From assembly GCF_029962605.1 (NCBI RefSeq), contig NZ_CP124750.1:2046001-2110000 (forward strand): DNA of 64,000 nucleotides, read 5' to 3'. The notes below the pieces were generated by a model, which saw only the letters and a program-made list of their open reading frames with translations, had not been told where the DNA came from and did not search any database. Shown here one piece after another: positions 55,515 through 64,000 of the stretch. A program made the position numbers and the translations under genes. The number at the start of each line of letters is the position of its first letter. Position 1 is the first letter of the stretch. This stretch comes from Serratia sarumanii. GTDB lineage: Bacteria; Pseudomonadota; Gammaproteobacteria; Enterobacterales; Enterobacteriaceae.

Positions 55515-57134
55515 TTACCGTTTAGGCCCGGCGTTCACCAATTTTTCACCCGCCGGGGTGACGGTATATTTGGCGAAGTTATCGATAAAGCGCTGCGCCA
55601 AATCCTGCGCTTTCTCCTGCCACAGCGACTCGTCGGCGTAGGTTTTGCGCGGATCGAGGATCGACGGATCGACGCCCGGCAGCGCGGTCGGCACCTCCAG
55701 CCCGAAGATCGGCAGCGTGAAGGTCTCGGCCTGCTCAATGTCGCCATTCAGAATGGCGTCGATAATGCCGCGCGTATCCTTGATCGAAATACGTTTGCCG
55801 CTGCCGTTCCAGCCGGTGTTGACCAGGTAAGCCTGGGCGCCGGCGGCCTCCATGCGTTTCACCAGCACTTCGGCATACTGCGTCGGGTGCAGCGTCAGGA
55901 ACGCGGCGCCGAAGCAGGCGGAGAAGGTTGGCGTCGGCGCGGTGATGCCGCGCTCGGTGCCGGCCAGCTTGGCGGTGAAGCCGGACAGGAAATGGTACTG
56001 GGTCTGCTCCGGCGTCAGGCGCGATACCGGCGGCAGTACGCCGAAGGCGTCGGCGGTCAGGAAGATGATCTTGCGCGCATGGCCGGCTTTGGACACCGGT
56101 TTGACGATGTTCTCGATGTGATAAATCGGATAGGAAACGCGGGTGTTCTCGGTCTTGCTGGCGTCGTCGAAGTCGATGCTGCCGTCGGCCAGCACGGTGA
56201 CGTTTTCCAGCAGCGCATCGCGGCGGATCGCCTGATAGATTTCCGGCTCCGCCTGCGGCGACAGCTTGATGGTCTTGGCGTAGCAGCCGCCTTCGAAGTT
56301 GAACACGCCGTCGTCGTCCCAGCCGTGCTCGTCATCGCCGATCAGCTGGCGCTTCGGATCGGTGGAGAGGGTGGTTTTGCCGGTGCCGGATAGGCCGAAG
56401 AACACCGCCACGTCGCCTTGCTCGCCGACGTTGGCCGAGCAGTGCATCGAGGCGATGCCCTTCAGCGGCAGCAGGTAGTTCATGATCGAGAACAGGCCTT
56501 TCTTCATCTCGCCGCCGTACCAGGTGCCGCCGATCAGCTGCATGCGTTCCGTCAGGTTGAAGGCGACGAAGTTCTCCGAGTGCAGCCCTTGCTGCTGCCA
56601 GTCCGGGTTGGTGCATTTGGCGCCGTTCAGCACCACGAAGTCCGGCTCAAAATCCGCCAGCTCGGCGTCGCTCGGGCGAATAAACATGTTTTTCACGAAG
56701 TGCGCCTGCCAGGCCACCTCGGTGATGAAGCGCACTTTCAGACGCGTGTCGGCGTTGGCGCCGCAGAACGCGTCGACCACGAACAAACGCTTGCCGGAGA
56801 GCTGGTTGCCCACCAGCGTTTTCAGATGCTGCCAGACCTCCGGGGAGAGCGGCTGGTTGTCGTTCTTGCCGGTGCCGTTGTCCGACCACCAGACGGTATC
56901 GCGCGTGGTGTCGTCGCGCACGATGTATTTGTCCTTCGGCGAACGGCCGGTGAACTCACCGGTCGCGACGTTGACCGCGCCGAGTTGGGTGAGGGTGCCG
57001 CGTTCCAGCGGCGGCAGGTCGGCGCGGGTCTCTTCGGCGAACAGCAATTCATAGCTGGGGTTATAGACGATGTCGGCGGCCTGATGGATGCCGTAGCGAG
57101 CGAGGGTTTGTGGGGTAACAGCGCGTGAAGACAT
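55515..57134 (-). CDS. pckA: Phosphoenolpyruvate carboxykinase (ATP)
   Basis: 539 residues. Converts oxaloacetate and ATP to PEP, CO2 and ADP, the gateway of gluconeogenesis. The P-loop is [11 protein letters not shown] (about 248-258), followed by the second metal motif ([20 protein letters not shown]). [20 protein letters not shown] near the N-terminus binds substrate. AAGGAAGTAGAAT precedes the ATG. In E. coli the upstream neighbour is yrfG/envZ; here it faces a citrate-type symporter, so this is a rearranged neighbourhood. Confidence 0.98.
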   Translation of the reverse strand: MSSRAVTPQTLARYGIHQAADIVYNPSYELLFAEETRADLPPLERGTLTQLGAVNVATGEFTGRSPKDKYIVRDDTTRDTVWWSDNGTGKNDNQPLSPEVWQHLKTLVGNQLSGKRLFVVDAFCGANADTRLKVRFITEVAWQAHFVKNMFIRPSDAELADFEPDFVVLNGAKCTNPDWQQQGLHSENFVAFNLTERMQLIGGTWYGGEMKKGLFSIMNYLLPLKGIASMHCSANVGEQGDVAVFFGLSGTGKTTLSTDPKRQLIGDDEHGWDDDGVFNFEGGCYAKTIKLSPQAEPEIYQAIRRDALLENVTVLADGSIDFDDASKTENTRVSYPIYHIENIVKPVSKAGHARKIIFLTADAFGVLPPVSRLTPEQTQYHFLSGFTAKLAGTERGITAPTPTFSACFGAAFLTLHPTQYAEVLVKRMEAAGAQAYLVNTGWNGSGKRISIKDTRGIIDAILNGDIEQAETFTLPIFGLEVPTALPGVDPSILDPRKTYADESLWQEKAQDLAQRFIDNFAKYTVTPAGEKLVNAGPKR

Positions 57135-57566
57135 ATTCTACTTCCTTATGAGTCATATTATGCCTCTTTCCCGTGCGGTGCCGCGCGCAGGATTAAGGTT
57201 CGGATCAAGCTGACCGGATTCAGCTAATGCGTTTCCGGTTCTTTATTAATAAAACAGGGGGCTTTTTCGCCCTCCTATAGCATAGCAGCGAATTTAAGCC
57301 TGCTTACTTTAATTACAAAATGCTGACGATAATTAATTAAAACCAACCTTGGCGGAGGGTCACAATATTGAATTTCGCCGGCGTAATTTAGTTTTGCATT
57401 TTTATTTTTTATCATATCGTCAGGGCTGTCCACTGTTTTATTTCTTATTAGAAAAAGCGAAATCCACAATAGGATTTTTCGTAATCATTTGTTTTTTCTT
57501 GGCTATGACAGGACTGTTGCGCCAGGTGAATCTAACCGTACTGTACGCTTGTCAGCAGGGTGAATA
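57135..57566. other. Divergent intergenic region pckA / 2-hydroxycarboxylate symporter
   Basis: 432 bp. The right half (57250-57480) is strikingly AT-rich compared with the rest of the window and probably holds the promoters of both genes. An open frame at 57349-57567 has no ribosome binding site or known domain and is not called. I see no clear two-component operator or CRP palindrome. Confidence 0.5.
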
Positions 57567-59297
<1,731 letters not shown>

Positions 59298-59418
59298 TGC
59301 AGGCAACAAAAATAGGGCGTTTTGGGCAAAAACCCGACAATTCCTATTAATTCCGTCATATTAGCGTGACATAGTAGCGCGCAGAAGGCCGGGCTTGCAT
59401 ACCTCGGGCTTCTGTCGG

Positions 59419-59443
59419 ATCGCCAACCTTTTCGGTTGGCGAT
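59419..59443 (+). terminator. Hairpin downstream of the serralysin remnant
   Basis: ATCGCCAACC TTTTC GGTTGGCGAT, a 10-bp stem followed by TCATTTT on the plus strand. It may be the original terminator of the protease gene and abuts the stop of the next minus-strand gene. Confidence 0.6.
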
Positions 59444-59653
59444 TCATTTTCCGCCTTTCAGCATGTTGATGGCGGCGCCGAGCAGGATGCGCCGTTCGAT
59501 ATCGTTGCTGTCCGCCAGCTGCCGCGCCAGATGTTTTTCCAGCGTTTCCACCGACAGCGCTTCGCCGCGATGGCGCAGCTGCATCACGCCGTCGCCGATC
59601 AGGCGTGCGACCTCATCCCATACGGGTTTAATCTCCTGTTCCGAGAACGTCAT
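59444..59653 (-). CDS. Small helical protein of unknown function
   Basis: 69 residues, GAGG before the ATG. Entirely helical and charged: MTFSEQEIKPVWDEVARLIG, RHRGEALSVETLEKHLARQL, NDIERRILLGAAINMLKGG. The size and pattern recall small regulators of the YmgB/AriR or connector type, but I cannot assign it. No signal or TM segment. Confidence 0.6.
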   Translation of the reverse strand: MTFSEQEIKPVWDEVARLIGDGVMQLRHRGEALSVETLEKHLARQLADSNDIERRILLGAAINMLKGGK

Positions 59654-59809
59654 GGTCTACCTCGCTGGTTGATTTTTGCCCAATGTAGCAGCTGAACTGC
59701 GGCTTCGCTACCGGCTGCCTAAAACAGGAAGCATAAAAAACAAGCCATCAGTATTTCTTCTGGTTTTTACGCTCAATACTTGCGGTGTCGAAAAGCAGGA
59801 GAAAACATC

Positions 59810-59962
59810 ATGAACTGGGTCGAAACCTTTACGGAGTACTACCGCCTGAGCCGCACGGGTGAAACGCAGCATTGGCTGTGTCGCCGCTGGTTGCCGCAGG
59901 GAGAGGCGCGCTTGGCCTATTTGCGGGAGTTGCTGGAGCCGACCGCGCCGCGGCGGCGGTGA
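59810..59962 (+). CDS. Small basic protein of unknown function
   Basis: 50 residues from the ATG at 59810, with AGGAGAAAACATC in front. MNWVETFTEYYRLSRTGETQ then HWLCRRWLPQGEARLAYLRE; basic C-terminus ending PRRR. Too short to place in a family. The ribosome binding site is good, so it is listed as a probable small gene. Confidence 0.5.
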   Translation: MNWVETFTEYYRLSRTGETQHWLCRRWLPQGEARLAYLRELLEPTAPRRR

Positions 59963-60000
59963 GCAGGGCGCCGGCGTTTGGCCGGCGTCGTTTCGCGGGA

Positions 60001-60108
60001 TTAACCGAAGGCTATCGCCGCCCAACGCAACAGCAGCAACGCCAGGCAGATCAGCAGCAGCACCACCACCATTCTACTGAGCTTGGCGCCCATGCGTTTT
60101 GTTGCCAC
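60001..60108 (-). CDS. Small membrane peptide B of a tandem pair
   Basis: 35 residues from a GTG at 60108 with AAGGGG seven bases upstream; an internal ATG at 60093 would give 30. Basic N-terminus (ATKRMGAKLSRM) followed by a continuous hydrophobic helix (VVVLLLICLALLLLRWAAIA). One TM helix, probably N-in. It starts 12 bp after the stop of the upstream peptide gene, so they share a transcript. No family recognised. Confidence 0.55.
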   Translation of the reverse strand: MATKRMGAKLSRMVVVLLLICLALLLLRWAAIAFG

Positions 60109-60120
60109 GTTGTTTCCCCT

Positions 60121-60231
60121 TTAGCTGAAATACCATCCACCGGCGAGGATGATGAGGAAAAGCGTCACTAACGCGACGCCGTTGAGTAAATCGCTGAAGG
60201 TATCGTCAGCATCGATGTCATTTTGCCGCAT
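60121..60231 (-). CDS. Small membrane peptide A of a tandem pair
   Basis: 36 residues beginning MRQNDIDADDTFSDLLNG, acidic, followed by one TM helix (VALVTLFLIILAGGWYF). AGG lies eight bases before the ATG. First gene of a two-peptide operon with the 35-residue peptide at 60001-60108. The acidic head here and the basic head of its partner would allow pairing in the membrane; that is inference. Confidence 0.55.
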   Translation of the reverse strand: MRQNDIDADDTFSDLLNGVALVTLFLIILAGGWYFS

Positions 60232-60431
60232 GTTGCCGCCTGGCGGTCGCCATTGGGTGAATAATGTTCACAGTATGCGCCCGACAGCGCGGCAGGCACA
60301 GCGAAGAACGGTAAAAACGCGTAAAGGCAGCGGTGGCGGAACGCGCAGTCGCGCTTGCGACGGATGCAGACGGCCGGCAATACGTTGTACTATCCTGTCT
60401 GCATTGATGCATTTTTCCTAAAGGTATAATC

Positions 60432-60824
60432 ATGGCGACGGCAATTCCACAGAAATACGAGCATCTTGAGCGCTGGGCGTTCGGCGATACCGAGCAGCAG
60501 GCCGATGAAGTGGTGCAATTGATCCTCAATGGCACCAAAACGGCCACCTGTTCCAACCTCGATGGCGAGGGGATCCCGCAGGCCGGCGATCGGTTCCTGG
60601 TGGTGGACGGCAAGGGTGAGCCGGTCTGCGCGGTCGAGCTGACCGCGGTGGAAATGAAAACTTACGATCAGGTCGATGAAGCGCACGCCTTTGCCGAAGG
60701 CGAGGGCGATCGCTCGCTGGCGCACTGGCGCAAAGAGCTGCAGCGCTTCTTCGAAGAGTACGATCTGTTCTCGCCGGACATGACGCTGGTGCTGATGAAT
60801 TTCAAAGTCGTCGACAAATTCTAA
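60432..60824 (+). CDS. ASCH-domain protein
   Basis: 130 residues with the ASCH fold (RNA-binding, PUA-like beta-barrel). Typical are the N-terminal RWAFGDTEQQADEVVQLILN, GTKTATCSNLDGEGIPQAGD (the substrate groove with its G-x-K-x-x-T pattern), and the C-terminal MTLVLMNFKVV. Members act on modified nucleosides (YqfB is an acetylcytidine amidohydrolase) or bind RNA. It lies 4 bp before a C39-like gene and probably shares its transcript. Confidence 0.85.
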   Translation: MATAIPQKYEHLERWAFGDTEQQADEVVQLILNGTKTATCSNLDGEGIPQAGDRFLVVDGKGEPVCAVELTAVEMKTYDQVDEAHAFAEGEGDRSLAHWRKELQRFFEEYDLFSPDMTLVLMNFKVVDKF

Positions 60825-60828
60825 TCTT

Positions 60829-61428
60829 ATGCGCGCCGTTCCTTACGAGTGCCAGTGGGCCAGCCCGGAGCTGGCCGCCGATCTGATCGCCGGCCGCGCG
60901 ACGCTGGCGCAAGACGAAAATTGGGCGCGCAGCGGCGCCTGCGATCGAGCGGAGTACGTCGAGTGGGCCAATCACGTGTGCGGCATGGCCTGTCTGAAAA
61001 TGGTGCTGGGCCACCGCGACGGCGAAGCGCCGCCGCTGCTGGAGCTGGCGCGGCGCAGCCTGCCTTACGGCGCCTATGTGCGCGAAGGGGAGCGGATAAA
61101 GGGGCTGATTTACGCGCCGTTCGTCGAGTTCGTACGCGAGCAGTTCGCGCTGCAAGCGGAGGTGAAGGTGGGGCTGGAGGCCGCTGACGTGCCGGCGCTG
61201 CTTCAAGAATGCCGTTACTTTATCGCCTCGGTGCATCCCTCCATTCGCCGGCCGGAGAGCATACCGCCGCAGCGGGGCGGGCATCTGGTGCTGATCACCG
61301 CCGCCGATGCGCAAAGCGTGACCTTCCACAATCCTTCGGGCGACAGCCCGGCGACGCGCGAGCGGGTGCACCTGCCGCTCAGCCGCTTCACCCCTTTCTT
61401 TGCCGGCCGCGGCATCGCCATCGCATAA
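60829..61428 (+). CDS. C39-like (papain-fold) cysteine peptidase domain protein
   Basis: 199 residues. The layout fits peptidase C39-like proteins: a Cys in the first helix (NHVCGMACLKMVLGHRDGE; Cys51 or Cys55), a His in RGGHLVLITAADAQS (about 151) and an Asn/Asp in VTFHNPSGDSPATR (about 168). No signal peptide or transporter fusion is seen, so it is a cytosolic stand-alone domain. It starts 4 bp after the ASCH gene. Whether it cleaves peptides, isopeptides or nothing is unknown. Confidence 0.75.
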   Translation: MRAVPYECQWASPELAADLIAGRATLAQDENWARSGACDRAEYVEWANHVCGMACLKMVLGHRDGEAPPLLELARRSLPYGAYVREGERIKGLIYAPFVEFVREQFALQAEVKVGLEAADVPALLQECRYFIASVHPSIRRPESIPPQRGGHLVLITAADAQSVTFHNPSGDSPATRERVHLPLSRFTPFFAGRGIAIA

Positions 61429-61432
61429 AAAA

Positions 61433-61461
61433 ACGCGCTGTTTCCGATGAAAACAGCGCGT
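61433..61461 (-). terminator. Intrinsic terminator between C39-like gene and minus-strand gene
   Basis: ACGCGCTGTTT/AAACAGCGCGT, an 11-bp stem with a seven-base loop; T7 lies on the minus strand side. It ends the gene at 61484-61723 and overlaps the end of the plus-strand transcript. Confidence 0.88.
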
Positions 61462-61483
61462 CGTCAGCAGTTCTGATGCATTT

Positions 61484-61723
61484 TCATGCCAGCCGCATCA
61501 CCCAGGCGTCCGCCTGCCGATCGTAGTGCTGCTTGTACAGCAGTGACTGTTTGCCGTCGAGGATCGCCGGAATGCTGGTGTGTTCATCCCAGCCGTCCAG
61601 CTGCATGCACAGATCCGGATCGGACTTGCAGGGAATGCTCAGGGTGCCGGCGCGGTCGGCGCCGGCGTGAAGATGCGCGTCATCGACCTCGAAGCTGCCA
61701 ATTTTTACGACGGTTTTGCTCAT
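61484..61723 (-). CDS. Small soluble protein of unknown function
   Basis: 79 residues, AAGGAGTTCCC before the ATG. Strand-rich and acidic: MSKTVVKIGSFEVDDAHLHA, GTLSIPCKSDPDLCMQLDGW, LLYKQHYDRQADAWVMRLA. Two cysteines eight residues apart. No signal or TM segment. Monocistronic with its own terminator. Family not recognised. Confidence 0.7.
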   Translation of the reverse strand: MSKTVVKIGSFEVDDAHLHAGADRAGTLSIPCKSDPDLCMQLDGWDEHTSIPAILDGKQSLLYKQHYDRQADAWVMRLA

Positions 61724-61858
61724 GGGAACTCCTTGCTCAATGGTGTGGTAGGAGGTTAGACCAGTTCGGCCATCGGTAACAGCATAGCCAAGTGAGCAAA
61801 AAATGCCACATAAAAATTACATTTTGGAAACAATTTCCACGACGGCAAAGCACCGCGC

Positions 61859-62794
61859 CTAGTATTCCACCACAAAACTGAGATTGTCTTGATAGCTGCC
61901 GACCGCCACTTCCGTCTGCGCCGCATTGACCGCCGCCTTATACGGGATGCTTTGCGCCAGCCCGGTGCCGGCGCCGCTCTGTTTGTTGGTGCTATCCCAA
62001 ACGGTCGTCGTATTGGGCAAGTAAATCTGATACTGCATGAAATTGCTGGTGCCGCTTTTCATACGCCGCCAACCGGAGACCGGGTTATTGCCGTTGGTGA
62101 AATAGGTGTTGTATCCCTCGGTTTTGGTGCAGGTCAGGGTGATGCTCTGATTGACAGGATTGAACTGCCCGACCAACGCCATGCTGCCGAAGTTGACGTT
62201 GGGCGCGGTGCCGATCAGGCAGTCTTTGGTGATGGCGACGCTGACGCTGACCGTGCTGGCCTTGTTGACGCCGTCCCACCAGATGCACAGGCCGAGCACG
62301 CCGAGGCCGCAGATATGGTAGTTCCAGATCAGGTTGATGGTGTCGGTATAGGTGCCCGAACGCACGTTGGCGCCGGCGGTGGTTTTGATATACAGCGGAA
62401 AGTTGACGTTGGAGGAGATCAGGATCAGCGACAACAGATTCAGTGAACTGTAGTCAATGGTCTGCCCGATGCTGTAGGGATATTGATAGTTGGCGTCGGG
62501 ATAGATCAGGTAGGCGATTTTATCGCCGGAACCGTCGGTGTTGGCGACCGCCATGCCGTTGGTGGTTGACGCAACCTTGACCGTGACGGTGTTCTGCGAC
62601 AGCAGCGATAGCCCGAGGCCGGTGCAGTTGAGGCCGGCGGTGCCCTGGGCGTTGATCTGCCCGTTGTAGACCACGAAAGAGCTGCTTCCCGGTAAGGTGA
62701 CGGTGCCGTTGGTGGTGGCGCAGTCGGCGAATGCGCGCTGACAGAACAGCAGCGAGAGGGTTAACAATAAGAAGGCTTTCAATCCCCGAAACAT
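61859..62794 (-). CDS. Spore coat U (SCPU) domain protein, Csu-type pilus subunit
   Basis: 311 residues from the ATG at 62794 (GGAGAG upstream); signal peptide FRGLKAFLLLTLSLLFCQRAFA. Two SCPU domains in tandem: the first (about 25-170) starts CATTNGTVTLPGSSSF and closes with RSGTYTDTINLIW; the second (about 185-311) opens with KDCLIGTAPNVNFGSM and ends GSYQDNLSFVVEY. The terminal strand would be the donor strand or pilin motif. A two-domain member next to the usher resembles CsuE, the tip adhesin of archaic chaperone-usher pili in biofilm formation. Last gene of the cluster, 20 bp after the usher. Confidence 0.85.
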   Translation of the reverse strand: MFRGLKAFLLLTLSLLFCQRAFADCATTNGTVTLPGSSSFVVYNGQINAQGTAGLNCTGLGLSLLSQNTVTVKVASTTNGMAVANTDGSGDKIAYLIYPDANYQYPYSIGQTIDYSSLNLLSLILISSNVNFPLYIKTTAGANVRSGTYTDTINLIWNYHICGLGVLGLCIWWDGVNKASTVSVSVAITKDCLIGTAPNVNFGSMALVGQFNPVNQSITLTCTKTEGYNTYFTNGNNPVSGWRRMKSGTSNFMQYQIYLPNTTTVWDSTNKQSGAGTGLAQSIPYKAAVNAAQTEVAVGSYQDNLSFVVEY

Positions 62795-62814
62795 AGTGAC
62801 TCTCCGTCGTTGAA

Positions 62815-64000
62815 TTAGCGGCAGACAACCGGGCCGACGCGCTGGATGCCCTGAGGCTTCGCCAGGCTGAATTCCGCCTGACACGGCGGGCCGCCGTCGG
62901 CCGGGATCACGCTCAGCCGATTGTGTTGTTGCACCGGGTCGATATAGGTCATGCCATCCCAACCGACATAGCTTTGCTGATTGCCGCCAACCACCGCCAC
63001 CTGGCTGCCGTTGGCCAACGGTTTGCCTTGCTCGTCAACCAGTTCGACGTCGGCGGCGGAGATGGGTTGGATGGGGAACTCAACCAGAAAACCGCTGTGA
63101 TCGCGAATGGCGACGGTTTTCTCCACCGTCGGCAGCGCGACGTCGGCGGGCAGGTTGAGCGGATCAATCTGGAATTTCGCATGGTAGTAAGAGGTGACGG
63201 TCGGCACCAGTAAATAGCCCTGGGCGTCGGTCTTGCCGATCGGCTGGTTCTCATAGCTCACCGGAATGTCGGCGTATCCTTGCGTGGACACCAGCGCAAA
63301 GGCATCGTTGATGGTGTTGGTGGCGTACACGCCGCCGTTCATCGCCACCAGCGAACCGCTGATTTCTCCCCAGTGGTTGGTTTCATCGCGGGTGCCGTAT
63401 ACGCCCGCTCGGGCTTCGAGTCTGCGGGTGCGCCAGGTCAGATCGGCCTGGCGGTAATCGCCGCCGCTCGGGTTATTGGCGTAGGCCAGATTCCAGCCGA
63501 AACCGCCATCGGTCGGCGCGGCGCGGCTGTAGCTGACGCGTTCGCTCCAGCGGTTGTTGTTGTCGCGCGCGGCGCTGAAGCTGGCCGTGCCCCAGCTGTC
63601 GAACGGAATGGAGAGCTGCAGCTGGGCGCTGTAACCGCTGCTGCCGATTTCCCGGTTCAGCGAGGCGTACAGGCTGCTGTTGCGCCAAAGCGATACGCTG
63701 TAGGACAGGTTCACCAGGCGGGTTCGCTGAGCGATGGCGTCGCGGACGTCAAAATAACCGGCGCCGAGGCTGCCGAGCCGGCCCAGGCTGACGCTGCCGG
63801 TCAACTGATCGGTGCGGCGGCTCAGGCGGTAGTCGCTTTTATACACGGAAATGTCGCCAAAATCGGCGCTGCGCAGGATGCGCTGGGCGTTGAGGCTGAA
63901 ACGTTGGTTGCTGTAGGTGTAACCAAAGCTGCTCTGATCGCCGTGGTTGCCGGTGTAGCGATAGACGGGCTGGGGATCCGGCTGTTGCAACGGCCTGCCG
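62815..64000 (-). CDS. Outer-membrane fimbrial usher, C-terminal part (Csu-type)
   Basis: The C-terminal 395 residues of an usher that assembles chaperone-bound pilins and forms the outer-membrane pore; the 5' part lies beyond the right edge. Barrel strands alternate as SFGYTYSNQRFSLNAQRILR, LTGSVSLGRLGSLGAGYFDV and SSLYASLNREIGSSGYSAQL. The C-terminal domains include DIPVSYENQPIGKTDAQGYL and VLL-type strands, ending PCQAEFSLAKPQGIQRVGPV with the usual Cys pair. Upstream genes for the chaperone and major pilins should follow to the right. Confidence 0.9.
   Translation of the reverse strand, partial: GRPLQQPDPQPVYRYTGNHGDQSSFGYTYSNQRFSLNAQRILRSADFGDISVYKSDYRLSRRTDQLTGSVSLGRLGSLGAGYFDVRDAIAQRTRLVNLSYSVSLWRNSSLYASLNREIGSSGYSAQLQLSIPFDSWGTASFSAARDNNNRWSERVSYSRAAPTDGGFGWNLAYANNPSGGDYRQADLTWRTRRLEARAGVYGTRDETNHWGEISGSLVAMNGGVYATNTINDAFALVSTQGYADIPVSYENQPIGKTDAQGYLLVPTVTSYYHAKFQIDPLNLPADVALPTVEKTVAIRDHSGFLVEFPIQPISAADVELVDEQGKPLANGSQVAVVGGNQQSYVGWDGMTYIDPVQQHNRLSVIPADGGPPCQAEFSLAKPQGIQRVGPVVCR

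Overview
The window reads as chromosome of a Serratia species, most likely the S. marcescens group. It is GC-rich with dense, well-formed genes. The order icd / rluE / nudJ / mnmA / hflD / purB / phoPQ / roxA is the enterobacterial core arrangement. The 251-residue butanediol dehydrogenase with Gln at position 247, the chromosomal QnrB-like pentapeptide protein with its own LexA box, and a serralysin remnant are all Serratia-like. No prophage, insertion sequence, integrase, rRNA operon or CRISPR array is visible. Species assignment is inference; the gene assignments rest on protein motifs and remembered family sequences, not on a search.

Layout. 0-17.6 kb: core block with the 3' end of hcxB, then roxA, phoQ and phoP. 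Compared with E. coli, about 4.8 kb (an ADP-ribosylglycohydrolase, a GntR regulator, a MocR regulator and two acetyltransferases) lies between phoP and purB. A Kup potassium transporter splits hflD from mnmA, and an LprI-like gene sits between nudJ and rluE. icd closes the block with no phage integrated at its 3' end. 17.6-25.4 kb: accessory envelope and small genes: a Usp protein, two YgdI/YgdR lipoproteins, a lipoprotein carrying a TolA C-terminal domain, an AI-2E-type permease, an MFS exporter and several unknowns. 25.5-31.3 kb: secreted beta-propeller protein, Qnr, a CspA-type gene with a long 5' UTR, a tRNA-like element, a YcaC-type hydrolase, a UspA-like protein and meso-2,3-butanediol dehydrogenase.

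31.3-38.8 kb: the complete putrescine utilisation (Puu) locus, puuB-puuC-puuR-puuD on one strand and puuA-puuP on the other, around a shared control region. 38.9-44.7 kb: aromatic amino acid exporter YddG, nucleoside channel Tsx with CRP sites, a CigR-like protein, a periplasmic chorismate mutase and a D-aminopeptidase-like hydrolase. 44.9-50.0 kb: lower half of histidine degradation in the HutF/HutG form (hutG, hutI, hutC, hutF, hutD) with HutC palindromes; hutU and hutH are not here. 50.0-53.9 kb: sucrose genes cscR, cscA and cscB without cscK. 54-59.3 kb: MHS symporter, PEP carboxykinase, a citrate/malate-type symporter and a serralysin relic. 59.4-64 kb: small genes, including two tandem single-pass membrane peptides, an ASCH protein with a C39-like protein, and the end of a Csu-type (spore coat U) chaperone-usher locus running off the right edge.

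Together the accessory genes deal with scavenging (putrescine, histidine, nucleosides, sucrose, organic acids) and envelope functions. Histidine and putrescine breakdown both feed glutamate, GABA or succinate towards the TCA cycle, next to pckA and organic acid permeases. The most promising leads are the TolA-domain lipoprotein, the tandem membrane peptides, the odd tRNA-like element and the unknown protein pair at 23.7-24.6 kb.
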